From: Thinopyrum elongatum
Lineage: Eukaryota; Streptophyta; Magnoliopsida; Poales; Poaceae
DNA length: 64,000 bases
Assembly: GCA_011799875.1 (NCBI GenBank)
Contig: CM022297.1
Coordinates: 536,813,711-536,877,710, forward strand
Direction of reading: 5' to 3'
Numbering within the stretch: the stretch's first letter is position 1; each line of letters begins with the position of its first letter. Both the position numbers and the translations under genes were made by a program. Below, in pieces: positions 44,968 to 56,384 of this stretch. The notes beneath the pieces were generated by a model. That model made no database searches and was not told the origin of the DNA. It saw only the letters and a program-made list of their open reading frames with translations.

Positions 44968-47242
44968 AGTTCAGAGCAGCTTCACATTTGGTTAGTTGGC
45001 ATGACTCCTTCATGAAAATCGGTTGTTTGCTATGTTTCAGATCTTCTTGTTTTGGGCAGTGACTTGAACAAGTCATACATCTACTCGAGTTTGGTTTTCT
45101 TATCAGTTGCGTCCAGGATCATTTGTTTTTGTGGCTTTAAACATTGTTTTGTTGGCTAGTCAGTGGGAACTTTCAAGCTACCCTTCAATAGGTTATGTCT
45201 AGTAAAATGATTGAGTCAAGTCCATTTATTTACAGTAAGCTAAGTACCTTTGGTGTGTAACTTGTTATCCCAAGAAAGTTAAATATTGATGGTGCCTTGT
45301 TTTTTATGCACTCTGAAGTGTTATTATCTCATTTGTTATTTGAAAGGGTTATCTCTTTTTTGCAGTAATATAATTATATGTTAGGGCTAGGTTCTCTAGT
45401 TGTTGTATCTTGTACATACAAGCAGGGAGGTTCCTTTAGTGAAATCTGCATGCCTGGTGCTTCCCAACAATATGTGCTAGACCGATTAAAGGAATTATAA
45501 CTTTTCTAGGGAGAGAGAAGAACACACCCTCATGTCATGGCATGTTTTTAGTTAGGACTTAGGACTTGTCATGCGATGTCATGCAGGTTCACCGTTCATT
45601 TCTATCGCTCGTGCAACCCATAGTGTGTGATGTTTGTTTTTGTTCTGACTAAGCGGTCCATGACCAATGTGTCCTGTCTTGAATTCAAGTTGATGCCTGG
45701 CTGATTCATTTTCTAAAAATCCTAAGATTTTACTGCCGTATAGCAGTTTGAACAGAGTCCAGTTTGCATATTTAAGAACTCCACGCACAATTCAGAATGT
45801 TAAATACATAGCGCATAACAAAATTGCGCAAGTTCATTCAGACTGTTAATTTGCTAAAGCAGAGTCAAATGTGGGTCTGACTAATAGAAGATGTTGCTCA
45901 GTCCGTTGGTGCGGGTTGTTAGCTGCCTGTGCCCATTGGAGAGGGGCATGCTCGTCGACTCGCCCTCAACATTAATTTTTATTTGGCCTTGACATCGTCT
46001 TCATTGGCTCCTGGCGCTGGGAGCATTGCCAATCTCCTGGCTGGGAGACCTTTGTCCCGCCTGCTGGTAGTGGCCGACTACGGTGAGGGCAAAGCAGAGG
46101 CGCAGGAAGCCTGAAGCTTTCCTTCAGTCATGTTCAAGATAAAAAAATTCCTTGAAAATGTAAGAACTATATCTAGAGTAAAATGCATATTGCGCCCTTA
46201 TTCTTGGTGGCCATGCCTATAACGGTTCCCATACTCGGAAAGTGCACCGACACGGCCTTGATACCGGTGAATATGGTCCATATATGGCCCTGAGCTCGGT
46301 ATGGCGCATGAATACGGTTTGCAACTTTGCATAATAAATGAGATAATAACACTTCAAGCTGTAGTCTACTTTCTCTGCACTTGAGAATCGCCTACAAGCT
46401 GTAGTCTGAAGGAGGCAAAACAAGTTGCCCATGCCAAACTGATCGATTGGGTTGCCAGATTATTCGTGGCACAGGACCCTGAGCCTTATAGACGTGATAG
46501 CAGCACCACTCTCACAGGCCTGCACATACCTACGCACCAACTGATTCAGTAAGCGCTCTGTTTTTTTGCAGACTGAAACAATTTAGTTGGACAGCCTTCA
46601 GTTATAGCACGAAGCTGAACTGACGATGCCATTGCCAAGGTATTTATTTACTTGAGCAGAAAACCACCAACTAGAAAATACAGAAGGAATCCAACACACA
46701 CACATGTTGCTCAGACGCAAACAACATTGTCGTTGATTCTTCTACCTACGAACCTTTATTTACTTCTGACATTATTTTTACCTGCGAACTACTCCACAAT
46801 GCAAGGGTTCGAGCATCAAACAGGAGATGCCTACAAGATCTGCTTCTGCTCTTCTAGCTGAACCGACGGTGAGGCATGCACGGGACGGGGAGCACGCTTC
46901 GTTTGCTGGTGCTGCACGATGAGTCTGATTGAATCCTTCCCGCTCCGAGCATCGGGGGATACGACCAGAGCAGAAACGCATGCGTGCTTGGTGGCGGCGG
47001 ACATCGCCTAGGGTGCGCCTGAAAATCTCACTCTGAAGAAAGAAAGTGTGATCTGGAAGTCGACACCAAATGGTTCAGTCCTTCAATGGCTCGGATGCTC
47101 TTGGTCTCGGACAAAGGATGAAGATCTACGGTTTCAATTTTATTACCGTTGACTTTTATATCTTCATAAAAATAATATAATTATATTAGCAGAGTGAGTT
47201 AACTCGTGGTAACTTATCACACCATATAGGCCAATTGCTGAT
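44968..47242. other. Intergenic region downstream of the F-box gene
   Basis: Contains the F-box 3' UTR, whose end was not defined, then AT-rich sequence. A moderately GC-rich patch lies at 45900-46110. A segment at 46170-46460 has a short direct repeat (caagctgtagtct at about 46353 and 46391). No gene was recognised. Confidence 0.55.
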
Positions 47243-47255
47243 GTAAGCCGTGAAT
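47243..47255 (+). repeat. LINE target site duplication, left copy
   Basis: gtaagccgtgaat, identical to 48996-49008. Confidence 0.92.
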
Positions 47256-48995
47256 TTTTTTTTTTGAGCGGTAAACCTCACTTTATTAAGCCGGGGTTCG
47301 GTTTACAGGAATTATAAGCGGGTCATGGGGTAGACCCAGCCACAAATGGCGACCTACTTCTAAAGACGAAGAAAACTTGGCTAAATTATGGGCCTCAAAA
47401 TTTAAAACACGACCTTCGAAAACAAAATCACAAATGATAAAATCCTTCGATGATGCTTCAATCTCCTTGATGATGGTGCTGTGCCGTCCCTCCGATCCCT
47501 TCTTTATCTCTGCGACAACTGGTTGACAATCACATGCAATAATGATTTTCCTCACTGATAGATCATGCGCTAAGGCCAAAGCTTCTCTGCACGCGAGAAC
47601 TTCCAGTGTTGCAGGATCATGTATATTGCTGAAAACCATAGCCGAGGATCCCAAAAAAATTCCGTAATGATCTCGACAAACTGCTGCTGATGCTCCTCCA
47701 GTCCCATTCCTAGATAATCCACCATCAACATGAATTTTTGCCATACCATCAGCAGGCGCCCTCCACTTGTACGCCGCATCTGGTTTTCTGATTGAAGAAA
47801 CCCCTTGAGCTGGCTTTGGTTTATTCTCTTCCTGAACGCTGGCTAGCTCCGCTATGAAACTGACAACAAAAGCATTAGTAGCATGCGGACTCTGAAGAAT
47901 ACCTTCATGTATAGATTTGCGGCGCGCTGTCCAGATCGCCCATAGAGTCACTACTGTTTTAATCAAATGATCATGCGGCATCACATCAATTAGCGAAAAT
48001 ATCCATCTCTTGGCGTTCCCTTCTGTCGTAGCCTGTAGGTGAGCTGCAATTTCATCGTCAGTTAAAGCCCATACACACCGCGAGGTTGAGCATTCCAGAA
48101 GTGAGTGGCGCCATGAGTCCTGCATCCCGCACAACTGACACTGATCACTTGTCGCCATTTTTCTATTAAGTCTGACATCCTCGGTTGGGATCGAATGTTT
48201 TGCAAGTCTCCAAAGGAAATTTCGGACCTTGCCAGGGACATCCACGGACCACAAGGAAGTCGATGCTTTTGCTTCTACCTCATAATTTGAACTTCCAGCC
48301 CTTCCTTCTAACCAGTTCTCTCTCCGTTTTTTCGTGTCAACTAGCATCCGATATGCTGATCGCACTGAGAAAAGTCCATTATTTTCATGATTCCATGCCC
48401 AGAAATCTCCCATCCTTCTTGTGCTTAAAGGAATGCCCAATATTATGTTTGAATCAGCAGCAATGAACACCTGCTCAACTAACTCTTTTCGCCAAGATGC
48501 ACTTGTGCTGTCAATCAACTCACTTACCAGTTGCGGAGGATCAGCTGATAAACAAGCGATCGGCCTCATGGTCCCGTTTCTAGGGATCCAGTTATCTGTC
48601 CATACACGCGTGGATTGACCATCGCCGATTCTTCTAATAATACCCTGGTTCAGAACATCGCGACCTTCCAGAATCGCTCTCCAAACCTGAGAGGGCCGGT
48701 TACCGAGTTCAGCAACAAGAATACTCGAATTTGGGTAATAGATAGCTTTCAATATTCTTGCGCAGAGGGACTCCGGGTGCTGCAACAGACGCCATGACTG
48801 GCGTGCCAATAAAGCTAGGTTAAACAGCTCAAAATCCCGGAACCCCAAACCTCCCATAAACTTCGGTTGTGTCATAGTCTGCCATGATACCCAGTTGGGT
48901 TTCCGTTTTCCTTCCTTGCTCCCCCACCAAAATTGTCGAATAAGTTTATTCAGATGCTCACACAGGCCTCTAGGAAGTTTAAAGCATGACATTGA
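47256..48995 (-). mobile_element. 5'-truncated LINE (plant L1 type)
   Basis: A poly(A) tail appears as a T-run at 47255-47265 on the plus strand. The 3' part of a LINE ORF2 and an abrupt 5' end lie inside a 13-bp target duplication. This is the standard product of target-primed reverse transcription. The frame is fully open, so the insertion looks young. Confidence 0.93.
47286..48995 (-). pseudogene. LINE ORF2 C-terminal fragment: RT thumb, zf-RVT, RNase H
   Basis: About 569 codons are open without a stop but lack the endonuclease and RT active site, lost by truncation. The order is a post-RT region (FWWGSKEGKRKPNWVSW, GGLGFRDFELFNLALL), a zf-RVT domain (WSVDVPGKVRNFLWRLAKH, then CQLCG and HSLLECS) and RNase H (HVDGGLSRNGTGGASA, ACREALALAHDL, ACDCQPVV) with acidic residues in place. 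The stop TAA at 47288-47286 overlaps the AATAAA signal at 47287-47282. Confidence 0.9.
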
Positions 48996-49008
48996 GTAAG
49001 CCGTGAAT
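48996..49008 (+). repeat. LINE target site duplication, right copy
   Basis: Second copy of gtaagccgtgaat. Confidence 0.92.
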
Positions 49009-49079
49009 GAGAAGTAAGAAAGGAGAAGAATTAATTCAGGCCTTAAGTAAGGCTCTTCCTCCTTCCGCTATCTATGGAT

Positions 49080-49093
49080 CGCTAGTAGAAAAA
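49080..49093 (+). repeat. CACTA left terminal repeat
   Basis: cgctagtagaaaaa, one base off the CACTAGTAGAAAA consensus expected from the right end. Confidence 0.7.
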
Positions 49094-49097
49094 AGCC

Positions 49098-49290
49098 CAT
49101 TTGTCCCGGTTCCAGAGGCCCATTTGTCCCGGTTCTGGAACCAGGACTAAAGGGTCGGGACTAAAGCCCAATACCTTTAGTCCCGGTTCGCCTACGAACC
49201 GGGACAGATGGGGCTCCACGTGGCCGTTGCGGCTTGCCCAGGCAGGAGGGCCTTTTGTCCCGGTTGGTAGCACCAACCGGGACCAAAAAG
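49098..49290. repeat. CACTA left subterminal repeats
   Basis: At least four 'tttgtcccggttcc...ggaaccgggac'-type inverted repeats. Each pair can form a hairpin. Confidence 0.85.
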
Positions 49291-49655
49291 CATCCACGCG
49301 TCAGCAGTTCAGGGGCTGGGGTTTTTTTTTAAGGGGGGGGGGGGGGTTGGGGGTTTTGTAGGGTTAGTTTAGGGGTTTCATATATTGTGTTAGCTAGCTA
49401 ATAGAGAGAAGTGACCTCTCTTATCTCCGTGCTTGGTCGACGCTACGTACTATACGTATAGAGAGAACTCGCGACACGCTAGCTAGTAAGGAAATGAAGG
49501 AAACCATTAAGTATACAAGATCGTCATGAACATATATATACAGAGAGAAGTGATCGACCTCCTCCTTCTCCGAGAGATTGGTCGAACAACAAGTTTTCGT
49601 ATATCTATCCGACCCTACTAGCTACATATATACAATATAAGATCTCTTACAATCC
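49291..49655. other. CACTA left non-coding segment
   Basis: Starts with a G-run of about 14 at 49332-49346, then AT-rich sequence with two 'gagagaagtgatc/gacctc' segments. No gene. Confidence 0.5.
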
Positions 49656-52600
49656 CTAACATCTGATGTCAAGTTCCACATGGTATTCTCCGGCTTTATT
49701 GATGACGTGGTCAAGAAAGAATCCCGCCAATTCCTCTTGAATTGCTTTTATGCGATCTTGTGGTAGGAGTTCATCCCGCATCTGCCACATCTAATTTGAA
49801 GAAGGGGGTCAATACATATATATGAATGAAACTCAACACAAATGATGGTAATAAAATAAAATTGTGAATATTATTGCTTACGCACTTCATATTGTTTTTA
49901 AGAGTAGCCCCGCTCACAGGTCGTGTGGTGGATGAACTCGCAAACGTAGTATCCACAAAAATCATTCCCGCCTTCCTGCCACAACCACTTTACAAGAAAT
50001 AGAGGTCAATCAAACTGATAAGCAAGCATGCTAAATGGTACTGATGAAACTAGCTAGAATCAATGGGAGATGTGCGGAACTAGCTAGTAGTACTTACTTT
50101 CGGGTGTGTAAATTGGAGCTTCCCCGGCAGTCTCGGAGCTTCTGCGGTGAACTCTTTCCAAACCCTGCCAGACAAAGAAAACAATTACTTGATATCAGGA
50201 AATGAACAAAGTTGCTGATATGGTGCGATAACGATCGATTGAACTTACTTCTCGAGCATTTTAGTCATGGCCGCATACTCTTTGGGATCTTTTCGTCTCG
50301 AGTCTAAGACGGTTACTAGTCCCTGCTCAAGCTTAATCTCTAGGAGAATAAAGTGGAAGCTGCGCACGCATGCATAACTCATCAATTACATTACTATAAC
50401 CTCGAGTAATAAGGGAAACCGAATATGCACAAGACAGTAACACTCACTTGAAGTTGTAAGGAAAGAGTATTTTATCTTTGTTTTGATTTCGAAGCAACGA
50501 TTGTAGCAAGTTGGCCTTGGTTTCTTTGGCATTATATTTAACCGTCCATTCATCTATGAGATTTGTGTTAATGAACCCAATATCATAGATTTGTACTTTT
50601 CTGCATTCGACGATCTTCAATCTGCATAATATAGTGAGGATAATTATATATACATGCAATGAAAGAGCTGAGCTATATATAGAGACTTAATTACAGAAGT
50701 AGTACTTACAGATAGTAGCAAGTGACGATTATTTTATCGAGGGCCTTTTGATTGAAAAACTAGAAGAACTCCTCAAATGGAACAGACAACAGATCAATTC
50801 CAACGAGGTCATGCTCCTCTTTAACTCTCGGCGTCAAAGTATCCTTCCCAGACTCGCTGCAGGTGTCCATGTACCACTCATGGAATCTTCGCATCATCGT
50901 TGTTAGAGGAGGATGACCAGGTTTGACGAGAGGCTTCCTGTACCGGTATTTGTGTTCGTCCACCTCCATTGTATCAAAATGTGCATCGTCGGGCAGGTAA
51001 TCTGCAGGATTGGTACCGGGCACCATCCCCGGATGATTAGCGGCGATATCGCTAGACACCTTGAGCGGGGGGCACGATTGGTTCGCTTGTTCGCCGAGCT
51101 GGGGAATTTTTTTCCCACTTCTTCGTTCTGCTAACATTCGATCACTGCAAGTACTTCCCGACCGCTCTGCTTCCTGATATGTCCTTTCAATAATGCGCTC
51201 ATAGTTGGTTTGCGGCGGAGACGGTGGTGGTCGCTTCAGGGCATCGAGAGTGCGCTTTGCTTTCACCGGATCTATCGTCTCCTTCGGAGGTGGAGGTTTC
51301 TTTGCAAAAAAAGTCCTTCACTTGGGCTTTACAGATCTTCGCGTTTTCCTCCTCGGTCATCTCGTATGCTAACTTCTCTAGAGGCTTGAGAGATGGACCG
51401 AATCTGCATTGCCTCCCGCCTCTGGCTGTACTGCTAGACGCCAGAGCGGCAGCGTCTCTCTTTCGTTGCTGCTGACGAGTAGTAGAAGGAGGCGGAGTGC
51501 TCCGACGCGCCGGAGCAGCCGGAGCGGCGACTTCTGTCTTCCGCCGTTGCTGACGAGGCGGAGGAGGAGGTGGGCTGCTCGGACGCGCCAGAGCAGGCGG
51601 AGTGCCGCCCTCACGCGCCGGAGCAGCCGGAGAAGGAGGCGGAGTGCCCTGATCACTCACCGGAGGAGGAGGAGGAGGAGGAGGAGGAGGCCGAGTGCCC
51701 TGACTCGCCGGAGGCGGAGGCGTCCAGTTCGGAAGCTTGATGTGCTCCTTCCGCCATAGACATGGAGTCTTCAGAGCAAGACCCAGCTGAGTATCCCCTT
51801 CACCTGTAGGGTGGTCAAGCTCGAGCTCCTCAAATCCCTCCGTTACTTCATCCACCATCACAACAGCATAGCCTTGTGGAATCGGACGGCAGTGAAAAGT
51901 TGCGTCGGGTTCAGGAGGTGCAACAGAGCCGACAGCCGCCTTGACTTTGAGGTGCTGCCATTGCGTCATAAGCTGGCAATGCTGAGCCTCCGTGATAGCA
52001 TCCACGGGGTAGCTAGGAGCCGTGAAGTCAGGCTGCTGAACGAGCTCGGTCGAAGCCACGCTGCTTCTCCGCTGAGATGGCGGGGTAGCTTGTGGGGTAG
52101 CTCCGGCACCTCGCTGGCTCTCAACTTGTTCCTCTAGCTTTTGTACCCTTGCATTCAGCTTCTGCAGTTCGCTCTGCTCCAGTTTCCTCTTCCTCTCCCG
52201 GGTTTTGTAACCACCTGCGCCGGGAAACCCAACCTTCCACGTAACGGAGCCTGGCGTGCCTCGTGTTCGTCCATGGTGCTCAGGATTCCCGAGGGCCTCG
52301 GTCAGCTCGTCATTCTCTCTGTCGGGAATGAACGTCCCTTGCTGCGCTGCGGCGATACACTTCTGAAGCTTCTTGACGGGTATTGCAAGTTGCTCGTCCG
52401 TTCAAACGCACTTCCCTGTTTCAGGGTCCAAGGTTCCCCCAACCCCAAAGAACCAAGTCCTTGAACGGTCTGGCCAGTTCAATGTCTCTGGTTCGACCTC
52501 TTTAGCAAGCAGGTCATTCTCAGCTTTGTCCCATAGCAGCCGGGCTTTGAGGTAGCCACCTAACCCCATGCGATGGTGAAACTTCTTCTTTGCAGCATTT

Positions 52601-53470
52601 ATCTTATTTGTCTCTAACATCTTCTTACTCTTGTCCGATGTCTTGTAGGCCACAAATGCGGGCCAGTGATCTCTTATCTTCTCAAATCGGCCGGTGAATT
52701 CTGGAGTCTTCCCTTTGTCGACAAACGTTGATTTCAACTCATTCTTCCACCTCCTGAATAGATCTGCCATCTTCTTAAGAGCACATGCCTTGACCAATGG
52801 CTCTATAACTGGCTTATCCGGATCCTCCTCTGGCGGTAGGGTGAAATTTGCCTTCAGCGAGGTCCAAAGATCATCTTTCTGTCTATCGGTGACATAAGAA
52901 ACTTGAGGGTCTTCGTTCTTCTTAGGCTCATTCCATAGCTGGATGCTGATCAGGATGCTGTCCCTAACAATAGCTCCGCACTGAGCAGAAAATGCATCCT
53001 TGGTCCGCCTCGGTTCAATCGGCTAGCCATCGTTCGCGATTGCTGTGATCGTGAGCCTTTCATCCTGACACAACCTTTTCTTCGGGCCTCATCTCATTAC
53101 CGAAGTTTGGCTCGATCTGGAGGGCTTTAAAAGAAGAAAGAATAGTTAATATATGTACATACCAAAACAATTAATGCATCAATTAGCTAGTCAGCACAGG
53201 CTTAATTAATATATATACCTCACCGGACTTTGCAACAGCTCCCTCCTCCGTTCGATCATCGGAGCCATCATCATGGTCTCCTTCTTCCTCCGGCATTCGG
53301 TCACCGGAGCCATCATGATCATGTCCTTCCTCCTCCATTGTTCGATCACCGGAGCCTTCACCCTCTCCTTCTAGACAATCGGTGTCGTTGAGATACGACA
53401 AGACATCACCTCCCCCGAGGATGATGTCCCCCAACAACTCTTCTGTTTCCAAGTCTCTTTGCTGATCCAT
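49656..53470 (-). pseudogene. CACTA ORF2: transposase_24-like protein with C-terminal Ulp1-like domain
   Basis: Inferred exons: 53470-53219 (MDQQRDLETEELLGD, then GDR.EEEG repeats), 53124-50710, 50621-50448, 50359-50249, 50164-50098, 49975-49882 and 49790-49656. Exon 2 holds a plant En/Spm transposase-like region (FRRWKNELKSTFVDKG, HHRMGLGGYLKARLLWDKAE), a coiled-coil-like stretch and a Pro-rich linker. The last exons give an Ulp1 fold with His (FHFILLE), Asp (VLDSRR) and Cys (DFCGYYVCEF). Breaks: a frame slip near 53085, TAG 53023, TGA 52402, a homopolymer slip near 51305, TAG 50760 and a stop in exon 6. Confidence 0.8.
51520..51720 (-). repeat. Proline-codon repeat in ORF2
   Basis: Minus-strand CCT/CCG/CCA runs encode long proline stretches and degenerate 'PAAPAR..TPP' repeats. 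This is the flexible linker between the DNA-binding-like and protease parts. Confidence 0.75.
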
Positions 53471-53553
53471 AGTTTCTGCAAATATTACAACATGGCAATT
53501 AATATACAAACATGAGAGATGGATATATTAGTGGCAAACATAGACCTAGCTAG

Positions 53554-53769
53554 CTAATCACAACAAGGAATATTAATTAGTGGCCTCGACGCTTCTACGG
53601 TTTGGGGTGGCCTCGACAACGCTTCTAGGGTGTGGGGTGGCCTCGACAACGCTCTTTTAACTTGGTAAATTTGGGTGGCCTCGACACTTCTAGGGTTTGG
53701 GGTGGCCTCGGCAATGCTTCTAGGGTTTGGGGTGGCCTCGGCAACGCTTCTGGCTAATGATGAAGCCAT
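53554..53769 (-). CDS. Small repetitive ORF (MASSLARSVAEATPNPRS...), 71 aa, uncertain
   Basis: ATG at 53769, 71 codons. A 10-residue repeat (AEATPNPRSI) occurs twice, then the underlying 30-31-bp DNA repeat slips frame and gives SRPPHTLEAL-type copies. It lies in the ORF2 5' region. It may be an upstream exon or simply a repeat; no function is known. Confidence 0.3.
   Translation of the reverse strand: MASSLARSVAEATPNPRSIAEATPNPRSVEATQIYQVKRALSRPPHTLEALSRPPQTVEASRPLINIPCCD
53585..53765 (-). repeat. 30-31-bp repeat 'ggtttggggtggcctcg'
   Basis: About six degenerate copies of ctagggtttggggtggcctcgacaacgctt. Two isolated relatives occur at about 54160 and 54230. Confidence 0.8.
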
Positions 53770-53884
53770 GGATTTCTTCAATACTTTGACAGACAACGTG
53801 ACATATAGAAGAATATATATATAGATGAGATCAGAAAAAAATTGGATCAACTTGTGCACATCCATAATGGGGGCATTCTTGATA

Positions 53885-54065
53885 AATCTATGTTGCATAT
53901 GTCAAAATTCAAACTTTGACATATGATCAAATGTTGCATATGTCAAAATTCAAACTTTGACATATGATCAAACTTTGACATATGATCAAACTTTGATATA
54001 TGATCAAATGTTGCATATGTCAAAATTCAAACTTTGACATATGACCAAACTTTGATATATGTCCA
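53885..54065. repeat. AT-rich inverted repeats 'catatgtcaaa...tttgacatatg'
   Basis: Three blocks of catatgtcaaaattcaaactttgacatatgatcaa. Each block is itself an inverted repeat. Confidence 0.85.
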
Positions 54066-54493
54066 CCGCGATATAAAATGATACATAGACTTGTTCGGGC
54101 GAGAGGGGGTTGATCGACGTCCCCCCTCATGTCGAAGTTACCGGAGTTTTCTTCTAGTGGTTTGGGTGGCCTCGAGAGTTTGTCGGGTAGGGGCGGGAGG
54201 GGGTAGGAGATCTACAACACTTTTTTTCTAGGGTTTGGGTGGCCTCGAGAGTTGGTCGCCCGGTATATCGAGAGGGGGGTGAACATTTTACCTTAGTAAC
54301 TTAGAAAAAAATGTTATCGGGGAGGGGTATACCCCCGCCGCCCCCCCCCCCCCCATCATGTCAAGTTACCGGGAAGGGGGTATATCAACAACGACATACA
54401 TACATGGAAAAAAATGTTATCGGGGAGGGGATTGATCGACGTCCCCCTCTCGACCCCTTGGCGATCCTCGACCCTCCCCCTCTCGACCCCTCG

Positions 54494-54680
54494 GCGATCT
54501 TTTTTCTTCTTCTTCTTCCTCTTCTTATTTTTTTCTCCTCCTCTTCCTCTCCTCTTCTTCTCCTTCTTCTTCTCCTTCTTCCTCTTCTTATTCTTATTTT
54601 CCTTTTTCCTCTTCTTCTTTTTCTTCTTCTTCCTTCTTCCTCTTTTCTTCTTTTTCCTTATTTTCCTTTTTCCTCTCCGC
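54494..54680 (+). repeat. Homopyrimidine tract (TTC/TCC)n, ~185 bp
   Basis: Almost pure C/T on the plus strand (GAA-rich on the ORF2 strand), broken by only a few A. Translations of it are Phe/Leu/Ser-rich and not real genes. Confidence 0.9.
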
Positions 54681-54904
54681 TAACCTAAAATGCACTAACA
54701 GTACAACTAACCTAAAATGCACTAAATCAACTAACCTAAAATCGATATCTACTAACAACCTAAATAAAAAAATTAATACATATATGAAAAAAAATCATCA
54801 TATGAACAAAAAAAATTATATGAACAAAAAAAGCATACAACATCTATCATCATATCTATCATCAACATCATCTAACAAAATCATATGAAAAAAATGTATA
54901 TGAA

Positions 54905-55225
54905 CAGGGGGCCGGCCGGACCGTAGCGCGGGGTGCCGCGGACCGGGGCAGTGACGGCGCGGGGCAGGGGCGGCGCGGCGACGAGGGCAGGGGCGGCGCG
55001 GCGACGAGGGCAGGGGCGCGGGGCAGGGACGGCGCGGCGACGGCGTCGGGGGCAGGGGCGCGCGCGGCGCGTCGGTGCGTCGGGTCAGGGCAGAGGGGCG
55101 CGAGGAGCGACGGCGTCGGGGGCAGGGCGCGGCGAGGGCGTCGGCGACGGCTAGCTCGGGCAGCCTGCTGGCGTCGTGGATGGATTCGCCGCCGTCGGGG
55201 GGAGAGGAGGAGGAGAGATCGAAGT
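54905..55225 (-). promoter_or_regulatory. GC-rich 5' leader of ORF2
   Basis: ggcgcggcgacg-type repeats make a dense GC block directly downstream (minus strand) of the TATA box at 55260-55267. It is likely a 5' UTR exon. Arg/Gly-rich frames are artefacts. Confidence 0.5.
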
Positions 55226-55259
55226 GAGGATGGGCGGTTCTGAAAATTCCTAAGTGCTA

Positions 55260-55267
55260 CTTATATA
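55260..55267 (-). promoter_or_regulatory. TATA box, probable internal promoter for ORF2
   Basis: Minus-strand TATATAAG lies between the internal repeat cluster and the GC-rich leader. The TNP2 unit has the same layout at the right end (TATATATA at 62634-62641). Confidence 0.5.
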
Positions 55268-55274
55268 CCCAGAG

Positions 55275-55515
55275 TATTGGTCCCGGTTCATGGCACCAAC
55301 CGTGACCAATACCCCTCTTTAGTCCCGGTTGGTGCCACCAACCGGGACCAAAGGTCTGTTTTCAGCAGCCCAAAGGGCGGGAAACAGGGACCTTTGGTCT
55401 TGGTTGGTGGCTCCAACCGGGACTAAAGGGGGGCATTGGTCTCGGTTGGTGCCACGAACCGGGACCAAAGGTGAGCATTGTTCCCGGTTCGTGGCACCAA
55501 CCGGGACCAATTGGC
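55275..55515. repeat. Internal cluster of CACTA subterminal-type repeats
   Basis: At least five 'ggtcccggttggtgccaccaaccgggacca'-type inverted repeats, like those at the two ends but 6.2 kb inside the element. Confidence 0.85.
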
Positions 55516-56384
55516 TTGCACAGCGGCGTGGTGGTGGGAGTTTAGTCCCACCTCGCTAGTTGAGAGCGCCCCGCACCGGTTTATAAGCTCGACTGCCTCG
55601 TCCCTATTGAACTCCTCTGAACTGCAGGCCTATGGGCCTAATCTGACACTGCTATGCATGTGGGCCTGTTGGGCCTTCTGCGGGCCTTAATCCTGGCCCA
55701 ATTAGCTGGGTTTCTAGTCGTATTCAGGCCGTGGTGGCCCAGTAGGTGGCATTTTTTCTGTTTTCTTTTTTGCTATTTTTTTGCTTTATTTATTATTATT
55801 TTTTGCAGTTTTCCAGTGATTCTTCTTGCTGTCATGTCACAAAAATTATAGACTTTCTGTTAGTGCCATTAATTTTCAAATTTGAATAGTTTAAATTTGT
55901 ATTCTTTTAAATTTGTGTGAATCACTAGTTTGTGAATAACTTTACTATAAAAATAGATTTTTGAGTGATTCTTTTTCCTGCTATTTAATATTATTGTGTT
56001 TTATCATTATATTAAATTTGGTAATTTTTAGGTTATTTTACAGTTCTGTTTTAATCAAGAACAGATTTTGTTATTTTAGTTTGCTATTAAAGTTTCTAAC
56101 AAAAAAATTCTTTATGAAAATTCTTTTTGCTATTAATGTTTTGAACAGAAAATACTTTGATAATTTTAGTTGCATAAATTTTATACAATTTTAGTTTAAA
56201 AAATACTAGAGGTTTATAAAAGCTTTTTAGTTGATTCCTTTTGCTATTAGAGTTTTATAAAAGCTTTTTAGTTGATTCTGTTTGCTATTGAAGAATATTA
56301 TAGTTTTGTTTTAGTTGATCATAACAGAATATTTTAATTGATTATTTTAAGTTCATTCTTTTTGCTATTAGTTCATTCTTTTTG
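55516..56384. other. CACTA internal non-coding region
   Basis: A moderately GC-rich segment (55520-55750) is followed by AT-rich sequence with repeated 'tttttgctattaaagtttt' and 'gttgattc.ttttgctatt' units. No gene. Confidence 0.55.

Noticed and set aside
51409..51759. Arg/Ser-rich plus-strand frame
   Set aside because: Antisense of the proline-codon repeat in CACTA ORF2.
54311..54688. Phe/Leu-rich frames resembling membrane proteins
   Set aside because: Translation of the pyrimidine tract; no gene context.
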